From Bradyrhizobium erythrophlei (lineage in GTDB: Bacteria; Pseudomonadota; Alphaproteobacteria; Rhizobiales; Xanthobacteraceae), in NCBI RefSeq assembly GCF_900142985.1, contig NZ_LT670849.1:806001-870000 (forward strand): a DNA stretch of 64,000 nucleotides, in the 5' to 3' direction. Below are positions 53,086 through 62,423 of the stretch, one piece after another. Each line of letters begins with the position of its first letter. Position 1 is the first letter of the stretch. Both the position numbers and the translations under genes were made by a program. The notes below the pieces were generated by a model. It did not search any database. It was not told where the DNA came from and saw only the letters and a list, made by a program, of their open reading frames with translations.

Positions 53086-54051
53086 ATGAAAGCCCCCGGG
53101 AAAGCGAAGTCATCGCGCAAATCAGCAAAGATTGAGCAGCCCCCTGAGCACCCCCACGAGGGCGGCTCTTCCGACTTGAGCGGGCGGACGCCATTGCGCC
53201 CCACCGGTATTCGCGTCATGGGCGATATGCCCTGGGGTTCGCATATCTGCCTTTTTTACGAGACGAAGGCGGATCTGCTCGATGCCAACGCCGTGTACAT
53301 CAAGGCTGGCCTCGAAAGCGACGAGTACTGCGTTTGGGCAATCTCAGAACCGATCACGGAGGATGAGGCGTGGGCTGTGTTGCGTCGCGACATTCCTGAT
53401 CTCGATAAACGCGCGGCAAGCGGTCAATTCGAGATTCTCCCAGGTTACGATTGGTACCTCAAGGGCGACGAGTTCAATTCAAAGAAGATCACGAGTGGTT
53501 GGCACGAAAAGTTGCACTTTGCGCTCGATAAGGGCTTCGAGGGCTTACGGATAAGCGGCAATGCGTTTTGGATTGAACACAATCGTTGGAGCGAGTTTCG
53601 TGAATACGAACAAGAGTTGGATGACTCGCTGGAAGACCGGCCTATGCTTGTCCTGTGCACCTATTCGCTCAATGCGAGCCGCGCGGTCGATGTACTCGAC
53701 GTTGCACGGGCCCATCAGTTCACTGTCGCCCGACGGCGAGGTCAGTGGGAATTTTCGGAGACGCCAGAACTTAAACATGCCAAGCGGGAGATCAAAAGCC
53801 TTGGCGACGCCTTGCTCGTACTGTCGCGGCCGTTCGCAGGTCACGAGTCATTAACTTCGCGCGAGCGAACAGTACTCGCTCAAATCGTGCGCGGCGCTTC
53901 TAGCAAGGAGGCAGCCGGCTGGCTCAAGATCAGTCCTCGCACGATTGATTTTCATCGCGCCAACATTCTGCAGAAGCTCAACGCCAAGAACGTAGCCGAC
54001 CTGGTGCGCATCGTGGTCGGGAACTTCGAGCGCTCCCGAGGGAGCGACTGA
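53086..54051 (+). CDS. MEDS-domain sensor with LuxR-type DNA-binding domain
   Basis: The 321-residue protein has an N-terminal MEDS (DcmR sensory) domain at about 45-215 (MPWGSHICLFYETKADLLDA, YIKAGLESDEYCVWAIS, LRISGNAFWIE) and a C-terminal LuxR/FixJ helix-turn-helix at 255-310 (LTSRERTVLAQIVRGASSKE, SPRTIDFHRANILQKLNA). ATG 53086 with GGAG 6 bases before is preferred to the TTG at 53032. MEDS domains sense small organic ligands in some systems. It is followed by a cyclic-di-GMP enzyme. Confidence 0.85.
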   Translation: MKAPGKAKSSRKSAKIEQPPEHPHEGGSSDLSGRTPLRPTGIRVMGDMPWGSHICLFYETKADLLDANAVYIKAGLESDEYCVWAISEPITEDEAWAVLRRDIPDLDKRAASGQFEILPGYDWYLKGDEFNSKKITSGWHEKLHFALDKGFEGLRISGNAFWIEHNRWSEFREYEQELDDSLEDRPMLVLCTYSLNASRAVDVLDVARAHQFTVARRRGQWEFSETPELKHAKREIKSLGDALLVLSRPFAGHESLTSRERTVLAQIVRGASSKEAAGWLKISPRTIDFHRANILQKLNAKNVADLVRIVVGNFERSRGSD

Positions 54052-54172
54052 CCGTTCCTTTGCCATTTGGTTACCGTCTTTGGCGAAGTACACCGCCAAC
54101 CTAGTAATAACACCGGCGCAAAACCTGCTTAACCGCCCCAAAAGTAGACCAGTTACACTGGAGGGGTGAGCA

Positions 54173-56602
54173 ATGAGTCATAAGACCCGACATAACGTTC
54201 GGCATCGCGCGCCGATATTGATGATCGCTGTCCTCGGGACTGCCCTGTCGATCGCGGGTTGGTACATCGTCTCAGGCTTGGAGGACCGAACCTCGGCAGC
54301 CGAGTTCAATCTCCGTGCCAGCAATGTGGCGGCGGCCCTTCAGAATGGAGTAAATGAGTATTTTACGAAAATGTACCCGCTCCGCGCGATGATTGAGTCC
54401 ACTCCGGATGCGGTCAGCGAGCAGGAGTTTGTGACTTTTTCCAATCGGCTGTTGCGGGATGAGTCCGCAATCCTAAGCCTGTCCTGGATCCCACGTATTC
54501 GAAACGAAGAACGGGCGGTCCACGAGCAGGCAGCTCGACAGCAGGGCATTGACGGCTATCGGATCCGTTCGGTGAGCAAGGATAACCCACTCGAACCGTC
54601 GCCGGCCGCGGCAGAATATTTTCCGGTCTACTACACAACGGAAAAAATCCGCGTGGGTTTGGTGAAAGGGTTGAATCTGGCCGACGGCGGCATCCGCCAG
54701 CAGCCGCTCGAAAGCGCGCGAGACGGCGACATGCTGGCGGCCTCACAAGAATTGACGTTGCAATCGGGAACCGGCGACCGGATCGGATTTTTCATTGTTC
54801 TGCCGATTTACAAGCGCGGTCTGCCACACAACTCGGTCGAAGAGCGCCGCCGCAATCTCGTCGGTTTCGTCCAAGGCGTATTTCAGATCGACACTATGAT
54901 CGCCACGACCCTGCGCGGAATTCGAAGCCCGGCCGATTATTACGTCTTCGCATCCGAAGCCGGTTCGAGCGCGCGACCGATTTACACCAGTCTGCTGAAA
55001 CCGTCGGGTGAGCCGCTCGCGGCGAGCCGGCACGCCGAGTTCGAAACGGTCTTTCATTGGTCCGGTAAAATCGCCATTGCGGATCGTCAGTGGTGGATGG
55101 TCGCTGTGCCTAAGCAAGGATCGATCCTGATGCACTCCAGGGCCTGGATCCTTCTAACGGCTGGCCTATGCCTGACCGGCGTAGTTTTTGCCTTTATGTG
55201 GCGGTCGAACCAGCACACCCGCAAACTTATTGAAGCCAATAAGATGATCAGCGAGTTGGCGCACACCGACCCTCTCACCGGCCTTGCCAATCGCAGGACC
55301 TTTCACGACCGGTTGGCTATGACATTCCAGAATGCTAAGTGCGGCAGCGAACCCTTTGCCGTGCTTTATATAGACCTCGACCACTTCAAGGACTTCAACG
55401 ATTTGATGGGTCACCCGGCCGGTGACGTTCTGCTGGTGCAGGTTGCCGAACGGCTGCTCGCCGAAGCAGGTGACGCCAACTGCGTTGCCCGCTTGGGCGG
55501 CGATGAATTCGCTATCCTGCAATCGAATGCCGGCGCGGAAGGCGCCACCGAGGCGTTGGCACAGAAAATTGTCGCGACGCTCAACGAGCTTGCCGTGCTC
55601 GAAGGATACAACGCGCGCATCTCTGCCAGCGTCGGGGTTTCGCGCTATTCCGAGGGGATGGACGGACCGGACGTCTTGCTGATGCAGTCGGATCTCGCGC
55701 TTTACCGAGCGAAAGATGCCGGCCGCAATCGCGTCTGCTTTCATGACGAGACGTTCGGCCAGCTTGCGTGCGAGCGCGTAATTCTAGGACGGGAACTTGT
55801 GGCCGCGATTAAATGCGGCGGCCTCGCGCTGCAATACCAGCCTCAGGTCGACATCGAAACCGGCCGCATCGTCGGGCTCGAAGCGTTGGTACGCTGGAAC
55901 CACCCGCAGCGTGGCTCGATATCACCCGCGGTGTTCATCCCGGTCGCAGAGAAGACCGGGTCGATCGTCGACCTGGGGAAATGGGTATTCGATGAAGCTT
56001 GCCGTCAAACCCGGGTCTGGCAGGACGAGGGCGTCGATGTGCCTACGGTCGCCGTCAACCTCTCCGCAATCCAGTGCAAGCGACCCGAACTTGAGCAGGA
56101 CATCGTCTCGAGTCTTAAGCGCTGGAACATCGCGCCCGGTCGGATAGAACTCGAACTAACCGAATCCGTCCTCATGGAGGCCACCGAACACCATCGCGAC
56201 ATCATCACGCGTCTGCGAGCGCTCGGGCTGAGACTTGCAATCGATGATTTCGGCACCGGCTATTCCTCGCTCAACTATCTTACCAACTTTCCGGTCGATC
56301 GGATCAAGATTGCACAGGAGTTGATTTTCAAATGCACGACGGAAATCCGATGCGCTGCGGTGGTTCGCGCCGCCATTCGTCTTGCCGAAGAACTGGACAC
56401 CCAAGTGCTTGCGGAAGGCGTCGAAAATGCGGAGCAAGCGCGGTTCCTGTCGTCGGCTGGCTGCAAATCCGCGCAGGGCTACTTTTTCAGCCGCCCGGTT
56501 GATGCCGCTCAAGTCGCAAGTTTGATGCGTGCACGCTTCATTCACCCGGTCGCGCTTCTCGCAGCACCCAAAGGCAGCGGTGGCCGGTTGAAGGTCGTTT
56601 GA
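54173..56602 (+). CDS. Membrane CHASE-GGDEF-EAL cyclic-di-GMP enzyme
   Basis: The 809-residue protein has TM1 (ILMIAVLGTALSIAGWYIV), a periplasmic CHASE domain (about 60-300; LRDESAILSLSWIPRI, YFPVYYTTEKIRVGLVKGLN), TM2 (WILLTAGLCLTGVVFAFMW), then GGDEF with an intact LGGDEFAIL near residue 441 and EAL with EALVRWNHP near 570, QSAIQ-type NLSAIQ, ELTESVLM and DDFGTGYSSLNYL. Both synthesis and breakdown of cyclic di-GMP look possible. GGAGGGG precedes the ATG. Confidence 0.95.
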   Translation: MSHKTRHNVRHRAPILMIAVLGTALSIAGWYIVSGLEDRTSAAEFNLRASNVAAALQNGVNEYFTKMYPLRAMIESTPDAVSEQEFVTFSNRLLRDESAILSLSWIPRIRNEERAVHEQAARQQGIDGYRIRSVSKDNPLEPSPAAAEYFPVYYTTEKIRVGLVKGLNLADGGIRQQPLESARDGDMLAASQELTLQSGTGDRIGFFIVLPIYKRGLPHNSVEERRRNLVGFVQGVFQIDTMIATTLRGIRSPADYYVFASEAGSSARPIYTSLLKPSGEPLAASRHAEFETVFHWSGKIAIADRQWWMVAVPKQGSILMHSRAWILLTAGLCLTGVVFAFMWRSNQHTRKLIEANKMISELAHTDPLTGLANRRTFHDRLAMTFQNAKCGSEPFAVLYIDLDHFKDFNDLMGHPAGDVLLVQVAERLLAEAGDANCVARLGGDEFAILQSNAGAEGATEALAQKIVATLNELAVLEGYNARISASVGVSRYSEGMDGPDVLLMQSDLALYRAKDAGRNRVCFHDETFGQLACERVILGRELVAAIKCGGLALQYQPQVDIETGRIVGLEALVRWNHPQRGSISPAVFIPVAEKTGSIVDLGKWVFDEACRQTRVWQDEGVDVPTVAVNLSAIQCKRPELEQDIVSSLKRWNIAPGRIELELTESVLMEATEHHRDIITRLRALGLRLAIDDFGTGYSSLNYLTNFPVDRIKIAQELIFKCTTEIRCAAVVRAAIRLAEELDTQVLAEGVENAEQARFLSSAGCKSAQGYFFSRPVDAAQVASLMRARFIHPVALLAAPKGSGGRLKVV

Positions 56603-56789
56603 AAACCAATGACGGTGATACCATCGAATTGGTAAACTTCACGAGATCCAAACTTCCAAGCGAAGCCACTCCGATCTCCGCGACAAAGCTCGCTCGATCG
56701 CGGGCGCATCTCTCTTACCAAAGGAAATCGAACGGCAACATCATGTCGCTATCCGCACGGATTCGACCACTAGAAAGCGAGAACCTGCC

Positions 56790-57179
56790 ATGCATCATGA
56801 CAAGGCGGCTCAAAAAACATCACCCTCAAAAAGCGAGAAAGTGCCGCTTGCTCGGGCCGTGGTTCTCCACGAAGACGACAAGCTGCGTACCGTCGGATTT
56901 CCCGCGCTTCATCAAACGGAGACAAAACGGGTAACATTCGCCACACCGCTCTATGCCAAGTGTACGCCGATCGACGGCGTTTGGTCGACCGACTGTCTGG
57001 TTTTGAGCGTGTGGGACACGGGGGCACAACTTCAAGTCAGGCGGCCTGGTGACCTGACGGAATTTTATCTGCTGTTTACCTCGTCCTTCAGACCAGTCTT
57101 CAGGCAATGCAGAAGGGTCTCGGCATGCGGCAATGTGATCCAAGTCGAATATCAACGGAATCAGGCCGACTCCTTGTGA
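56790..57179 (+). CDS. PilZ-like domain protein
   Basis: The 129-residue protein contains CTPIDGVWSTDCLVLSVWDT then GAQLQVRRPGDLTEFYLLFT and CRRVSACGNVIQVEYQR, the strand order of short rhizobial PilZ domains (D/NxSxxG here as LSVWDTG). The N-terminal RxxxR is not obvious, so cyclic-di-GMP binding is uncertain. It lies 187 bases after the GGDEF-EAL gene on the same strand. Confidence 0.65.
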   Translation: MHHDKAAQKTSPSKSEKVPLARAVVLHEDDKLRTVGFPALHQTETKRVTFATPLYAKCTPIDGVWSTDCLVLSVWDTGAQLQVRRPGDLTEFYLLFTSSFRPVFRQCRRVSACGNVIQVEYQRNQADSL

Positions 57180-57518
57180 AAAGCGGAGCTGATCGCATCA
57201 GCTACGACCGAAACTTCACCATCGACGAATGTTGTCGGCCTGTCGCGATGGGGCGCGGAATGAGTGGCTCGACACCAGTGCTCTTCGTGAGCCTCATGGT
57301 TTCTTGCATCAGCGCATCAAGCCAGCTTGCCAGTTGATCATTCTAATTCTCCCCAAGCGGCCTCTTCCGTTTGCCGAAAGCCCTTCGCTCGTCTACCTCA
57401 AGCCGGCCCAAACGTCGGCGGCGCGCCGGTTGACGAATGTCAATGCGATCAGCGGAAACCCAATGAAGATGCCGTGTCCATGCTTTCGAGGTGGCGCGGC
57501 AGGCTGAGGGAATGACCC
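57180..57518. other. Intergenic region upstream of clpB
   Basis: The clpB promoter must lie here. I see no convincing CIRCE element or heat-shock sigma consensus. A 62-residue frame ending at 57515 is not supported by a ribosome site. Confidence 0.4.
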
Positions 57519-60158
57519 ATGAATATTGAACAATATACCGAGCGCGCGAGGGGCTTTGTCCAGTCGGCGCAATCTCTGGCCGTGCGCGAGGGGCATCAGC
57601 AGTTTTCTTCGCTGCACATGCTCAAGGTGCTGCTCGACGACAATGAAGGCCTCGCCAGCGGTCTGATCGACCGCGCCGGGGGCAATTCGCGCGCCATCCT
57701 CAAGGCGACCGAAGAAGGCCTCAACAAATTACCCAAGATTTCAGGCAGCGGTGCAGGACAGGTTTACCTGGCGCCCGAGCTGGCGCGCGCCTTCGACGCC
57801 GCCGAGAAGGCGGCCGAAAAGGCCGGCGACAGCTTTGTCACCGTCGAACGGCTGTTGCTCGGTCTGGCGCTGACCAAGGACGGCGAGGCAGGCAGCCTGC
57901 TGCGCAAGGGCGGCCTCACGCCGCAAAACCTCAATGCCGCGATCGAGACCTTGCGCAAGGGCCGTACCGCCGACAGCGCCACGGCCGAAAACGCCTATGA
58001 CGCGCTGAAGAAATATTCCCGCGACCTGACGCAGGCGGCGCGTGACGGCAAGCTCGATCCCGTCATCGGGCGCGACGAGGAAATCCGCCGCACTATCCAG
58101 GTGTTGTCGCGTCGAACCAAGAACAATCCCGTGCTGATTGGCGAACCCGGCGTCGGCAAAACCGCCATCGTCGAGGGCCTGGCGCTGCGCATCCTCAACG
58201 GTGACGTGCCGGAGAGCCTGAAGGACAAACGTCTGTTGTCGCTCGACATGGGCGCGCTGATTGCGGGCGCGAAATATCGCGGCGAATTCGAGGAACGGCT
58301 GAAGGCCGTCCTGTCCGAGGTCACCTCGGCCGAAGGCTCGATCATCCTGTTCATCGACGAGATGCACACGCTGATCGGCGCCGGCAAGGCCGATGGCGCC
58401 ATGGATGCCTCCAACCTGTTGAAGCCCGCGCTGGCGCGGGGCGAACTGCATTGTATCGGCGCGACCACGCTCGACGAGTACCGCAAGCATGTCGAGAAGG
58501 ATGCCGCTTTGGCGCGCCGCTTCCAGCCGATCTTCGTCTCGGAGCCGACGGTCGAGGACACGATCTCAATCCTGCGCGGCCTCAAGGACAAGTACGAGCA
58601 GCATCACGGCGTGCGCATCACCGATTCGGCGCTGGTGGCCGCCACCACGCTGTCGAACCGCTACATCACCGACCGTTTCCTGCCCGACAAGGCCATCGAC
58701 CTGATGGATGAGGCCGCCGCGCGGCTGAAGATGCAGGTCGATTCCAAGCCGGAAGAGCTCGATTCGATGGACCGGGAAATCATCCGGCTCAAGATCGAGC
58801 AGGAGGCGCTGAAAAAGGAAAGCGACGCCGGCTCGAAGAGCCGCCTGAAGACGCTTGAGAAGGAGCTTTCCGAGCTCGAGGAGAAATCCGCAGGCCTGAC
58901 CGCGCGCTGGAGCGCGGAGAAGAGCAAGCTGTCGGACGCGCAGAAGCTCAAGAGCGAGCTCGATGCGCTCCGCATCGAACTCGCCGACGCCCAGCGCCGC
59001 GGCGAATTCCAGCGTGCGGGTGAGCTGGCCTATGGCCGGATTCCCGAGCTTGAGAAGAAGCTCGCCGACATCGAAGCCAACGAGAATGCCGGTGAGATGA
59101 TGGAGGAGGCGGTCACCGCCAATCACATCGCGCAGGTGGTCTCGCGCTGGACCGGCGTGCCGGTCGACAAGATGCTGGAAGGCGAAAAGGACAAGCTCCT
59201 GAAAATGGAGACGAGCCTCGGCCAGCGCGTGGTCGGCCAGGCCGAAGCGGTGCATGCGGTCGCGACCGCCGTGCGGCGTTCGCGTGCGGGCTTGCAGGAT
59301 CCGAACCGGCCGATGGGCTCGTTCATGTTCTTGGGCCCCACCGGCGTCGGCAAGACCGAACTGACCAAGGCGCTCGCGGAATATCTCTTCAACGACGAGA
59401 CCGCGATGGTGCGTCTGGACATGTCCGAATACATGGAGAAGCACTCCGTGTCGCGGCTGATCGGCGCGCCTCCCGGCTATGTCGGCTATGACGAGGGCGG
59501 GGCGCTGACGGAAGCGGTGCGGCGCCGGCCCTATCAGGTGGTGCTGTTCGACGAGATCGAGAAGGCGCACCCGGATGTGTTCAACGTGCTGTTGCAGGTG
59601 CTTGATGACGGCCGCCTGACCGACGGTCAGGGCCGCACGGTCGATTTCCGCAACACGCTGATCATCATGACCTCGAACCTTGGTTCGGAGTTCCTGGTCA
59701 ACCAGCCGGAAGGCGAGGACACCTCAGCCGTTCGCGAACTGGTGATGGGCACGGTGCGGGCGCATTTCCGGCCCGAGTTCCTAAACCGCGTCGACGAGAT
59801 CATCCTGTTCCATCGCTTACAAAAGAGCGAGATGGGCCGGATCGTGGAGATCCAGTTCTCGCGGCTGTCGAAGCTTCTGGAAGAGCGCAAGATCACGCTC
59901 ACGCTGGATGCCGCGGCACGCGACTGGCTCGCCGCCAAGGGCTGGGACCCGGCCTATGGCGCGCGTCCCTTGAAGCGGGTGATCCAGCGCAATGTGCAGG
60001 ATCCGCTCGCCGAGATGATCCTCGCCGGCGAGGTCCAGGACGGCGATCACGTCGCCATCTCGGCCGAAGGCAATGTGCTGACCTTCAACGGCAAGGCGCG
60101 GCAGACGGCGGAAATCGCCCAGTTCGAGACGCCGGTGCCGAAGCGAAAGCTGAACTGA
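57519..60158 (+). CDS. clpB: ClpB disaggregase chaperone
   Basis: The 879-residue protein is a full-length ClpB: Clp N-domain (residues 1-145), first AAA module with Walker [14 protein letters not shown] near 206, a long coiled-coil middle domain (about 410-535, [20 protein letters not shown]), and second AAA module with [16 protein letters not shown] near 605 and sensor [13 protein letters not shown]. It unfolds aggregated proteins with DnaK. The start follows GAGGGAATGACCC. Confidence 0.97.
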   Translation: MNIEQYTERARGFVQSAQSLAVREGHQQFSSLHMLKVLLDDNEGLASGLIDRAGGNSRAILKATEEGLNKLPKISGSGAGQVYLAPELARAFDAAEKAAEKAGDSFVTVERLLLGLALTKDGEAGSLLRKGGLTPQNLNAAIETLRKGRTADSATAENAYDALKKYSRDLTQAARDGKLDPVIGRDEEIRRTIQVLSRRTKNNPVLIGEPGVGKTAIVEGLALRILNGDVPESLKDKRLLSLDMGALIAGAKYRGEFEERLKAVLSEVTSAEGSIILFIDEMHTLIGAGKADGAMDASNLLKPALARGELHCIGATTLDEYRKHVEKDAALARRFQPIFVSEPTVEDTISILRGLKDKYEQHHGVRITDSALVAATTLSNRYITDRFLPDKAIDLMDEAAARLKMQVDSKPEELDSMDREIIRLKIEQEALKKESDAGSKSRLKTLEKELSELEEKSAGLTARWSAEKSKLSDAQKLKSELDALRIELADAQRRGEFQRAGELAYGRIPELEKKLADIEANENAGEMMEEAVTANHIAQVVSRWTGVPVDKMLEGEKDKLLKMETSLGQRVVGQAEAVHAVATAVRRSRAGLQDPNRPMGSFMFLGPTGVGKTELTKALAEYLFNDETAMVRLDMSEYMEKHSVSRLIGAPPGYVGYDEGGALTEAVRRRPYQVVLFDEIEKAHPDVFNVLLQVLDDGRLTDGQGRTVDFRNTLIIMTSNLGSEFLVNQPEGEDTSAVRELVMGTVRAHFRPEFLNRVDEIILFHRLQKSEMGRIVEIQFSRLSKLLEERKITLTLDAAARDWLAAKGWDPAYGARPLKRVIQRNVQDPLAEMILAGEVQDGDHVAISAEGNVLTFNGKARQTAEIAQFETPVPKRKLN

Positions 60159-60207
60159 ATTGATCGATACGTCTTCCCCTCCCGAGCGGGGAAATCGGAG
60201 ATGCATC

Positions 60208-60471
60208 ATGGAAATAGCCAGTTACGAAATTGTTGGTTCGGGCGGTAGCTGGCGCGTCAAGCATGACGGCGAACCGATAGGCAGGGCCTGTTACGAGCGA
60301 CAGAAGAAGCACGCCAACAATACCTCTACCATATCCATATTCGCCACTTTCACTTGCTGTCGGCGGAGTGTCCTCCCGCCTCGACCATTTGCATTGACGG
60401 AGGATAAGATTGTTCTTGGCGAGTTGGGGCAATTCGACTCGCCGGTACACGCCAGACACGGCACTTCGTGA
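60208..60471 (+). pseudogene. 5' duplicate of the small gene at 60542
   Basis: The first 28 residues (MEIASYEIVGSGGSWRVKHD, GEPIG) and the ribosome site repeat the gene at 60542 (MAIASYEVVGSGGVWRVKHD, GEPVG). After about 60290 the similarity ends and the frame runs through unrelated sequence to 60471. It looks like a truncated tandem duplicate. Confidence 0.65.
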
Positions 60472-60541
60472 GTCGCGGGGGTTGGTGATCTGGAGTCTGC
60501 TCCTCGCATGCGAGTTACGTCTCCCAAATTGGAGATCCATC

Positions 60542-60730
60542 ATGGCAATAGCGAGCTACGAGGTTGTCGGCTCCGGCGGTGTCTGGCGCGTCAAACACGA
60601 TGGCGAGCCTGTGGGCAGCTACCAAACCAAGGAATCCGCCTTCGAGGCAGCCGTTGCTGCGGCGTCATTGGCAGTTCGGGAAGGGTACGAGGTCCAGCTT
60701 TCAGTACCCGGGACTCGCATCGAATCCTAA
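60542..60730 (+). CDS. Small DUF2188-like protein
   Basis: The 62-residue protein reads MAIASYEVVGSGGVWRVKHD, then GSYQTKESAFEAAVAAASLA and VREGYEVQLSVPG: a strand-strand-helix-strand pattern like DUF2188. GGAGATCCATC precedes the ATG. Function unknown. Confidence 0.7.
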   Translation: MAIASYEVVGSGGVWRVKHDGEPVGSYQTKESAFEAAVAAASLAVREGYEVQLSVPGTRIES

Positions 60731-60968
60731 CCGGCACCGTGAAGCCAAGCGTGCGGCCGGCGTCACCAGCGCGGAGACCGGATCGACGTCGCCCATCATG
60801 TCCGCACATTCGCGGAATCCACCCAAGTTAATTGAGCACGATCTTGACAACGGTCAACGCTCCCCAGGCTTCCTGCCACTATCAAATCCACATCATCACG
60901 CGTTTGGCACGACGGGTCGTGCCGATAGCGAGATTGGTCTGAATCCTTCGGCTCATCAGGAGAGAGGC

Positions 60969-61361
60969 ATGAGTAAACTCATTTACGCAGGCGCAACCAC
61001 CCTTGCGATTTTCGGCAGCATCGGCTTCGCCGCTGCCCAGAGAGGGCCCGGCGCCGACCATCCCAATCTAACGCCAACGCAGGAAAGAACGGTTAGCCAA
61101 GGACTCGCGGCTTCGCCTTCGCAGGCCGCGCCGGTCGGCGTTCAACCGCAAGTCGGCAACGAGCTTCCTGATTCCTTGGCGGCACAAGCTCTTCCAAGCG
61201 ACGTCAGCGATCGGGTTCCCGAGGCAAAGCAACTGCTGTTCGTGAAACTGCCAGACCGAATCGTATTGATCGATCCGGAAACCAAGCTGGTGACCGAAAT
61301 CGTCATGGACGAAGTCACTACTGGTTCAAATCCCAACAGCTCCGACAGGCCGTCCCGGTAG
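60969..61361 (+). CDS. Secreted DUF1236-type protein
   Basis: The 130-residue precursor has a signal peptide (KLIYAGATTLAIFGSIGFAA) and a DUF1236-like C-terminus (LLFVKLPDRIVLIDPETKLV, TEIVMDE) after a low-complexity linker. AGGAG with a 6-base gap precedes the ATG at 60969. Such proteins are frequent in Bradyrhizobium and unassigned. Confidence 0.8.
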   Translation: MSKLIYAGATTLAIFGSIGFAAAQRGPGADHPNLTPTQERTVSQGLAASPSQAAPVGVQPQVGNELPDSLAAQALPSDVSDRVPEAKQLLFVKLPDRIVLIDPETKLVTEIVMDEVTTGSNPNSSDRPSR

Positions 61362-61470
61362 CCTCCGATCGCGACCGGACATTGGCGTCGTGCCAGAGGC
61401 GCAGCTGCCTTCCGGCTTAGCGAAGCACCGAAGCGGGCGCGGCGTGTCCTTGGAAAGCGATGGTGATATC

Positions 61471-61863
61471 ATGAACAAATCCCGCTTCTCGTTCTTGCCT
61501 ACGGTGGTTTTGACCACCGTCGTTCTCTCTTCGTGGACGGGCCATGGGACCGCCCAGGAAATCGCACTTTCGCCTCTTCAGGCCACGGAGGTCGCAAAAG
61601 GCTATCGCGCCGACGCGCTTAAATTGATGCCGGTGGTCAACGACAAAAACGATCCGATCGGGAGGGTCAACGATTTCATTTTTGGCAAGGATGGCAGCAT
61701 TTTCGTTGTTCTTGCCGTCGGCGATTTTACCGGACTTACCGGCCAGCTCGTCGCCATTCCCTTCCGTAGCCTCAAACTGGACGACCCCTCCGGCCACATT
61801 ATATTGCCGGGAGCAAGTCGCGCGGCGCTGGAAAAACTGCCGGTTTTCCTCACCAGTCGGTGA
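61471..61863 (+). CDS. Exported PRC-barrel protein
   Basis: The 130-residue precursor has a signal peptide (FLPTVVLTTVVLSSWTGHGT) and a single PRC-barrel (LMPVVNDKNDPIGRVNDFIF, SIFVVLAVGDFTGLTGQLVA). ATG 61471 is the only methionine that puts the signal peptide at the N-terminus. Convergent with the PsiE gene; 18 bases separate the stops. Confidence 0.8.
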   Translation: MNKSRFSFLPTVVLTTVVLSSWTGHGTAQEIALSPLQATEVAKGYRADALKLMPVVNDKNDPIGRVNDFIFGKDGSIFVVLAVGDFTGLTGQLVAIPFRSLKLDDPSGHIILPGASRAALEKLPVFLTSR

Positions 61864-61881
61864 ACCCCTCGCTCTGTAACC

Positions 61882-62355
61882 TCAAGCCGTATTATCCAGG
61901 CGCTGATCGCTGTCGCGGATCAGCCAGTAGACAATGCCGAGGGCAAGGATTGCGGCCGCAAGAGCCAGTGTGTGCATCGCGTCTGTTTCCGCCAGATCGA
62001 GAATGATCACCTTCCGGCAGATCGCGAGCAGCGCGATCATGACGACCGAGCGGATCTGGACAACGCTGTCGCGGCGTTCGGTCATCACTAGAAGCGATTT
62101 CTTGAATTCGAGCGCAATGATCACCGTAAAGATCATGCCGAACACTGCTTGGAAAGCTGAGTAGTCGGATGGGTCGAGACTTCCGGACAGAACGAGACCA
62201 AACAGAATCTTCAGGCTCAGGTTCCAGATAGCCGCGACGACGATGACGGCGATCAATGCCGTGAGGATCAGAACGACGAAGTGTTCGAATCGCTGGTATA
62301 ACGCAAGCAACCTGAATTTCTCCCCGGCATTCCTTAGCTCTTCCTTAATTGACAT
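61882..62355 (-). CDS. PsiE-family membrane protein
   Basis: The 157-residue protein has four membrane segments (HFVVLILTALIAVIVVAAIW, FGMIFTVIIALEFKKSLLVM, VVMIALLAICRKVIILDL, LALAAAILALGIVYWLIRDS), the pattern of phosphate-starvation-inducible PsiE. GGAGG precedes the ATG at 62355. The longer open frame upstream is a shadow of the exporter gene. Confidence 0.85.
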   Translation of the reverse strand: MSIKEELRNAGEKFRLLALYQRFEHFVVLILTALIAVIVVAAIWNLSLKILFGLVLSGSLDPSDYSAFQAVFGMIFTVIIALEFKKSLLVMTERRDSVVQIRSVVMIALLAICRKVIILDLAETDAMHTLALAAAILALGIVYWLIRDSDQRLDNTA

Positions 62356-62423
62356 CGAAACCTCCCCCCACGCGCAAAAATCCTTGTCGGACAACGGCGG
62401 TGACGCCCGGATGCCATGTTCGA

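Noticed and set aside
54127..54165. Sequence resembling an IS21-type end (AAAAGTAGACCAGTTACACTGG)
   Set aside because: Short and imperfect, with no partner end, no transposase and no target duplication nearby; the GGAGGGG inside it serves as the ribosome site of the GGDEF-EAL gene.
57180..57518. CIRCE or heat-shock sigma promoter before clpB
   Set aside because: Looked for the CIRCE inverted repeat and a CTTG plus CYTAT pattern; no convincing match at correct spacing.
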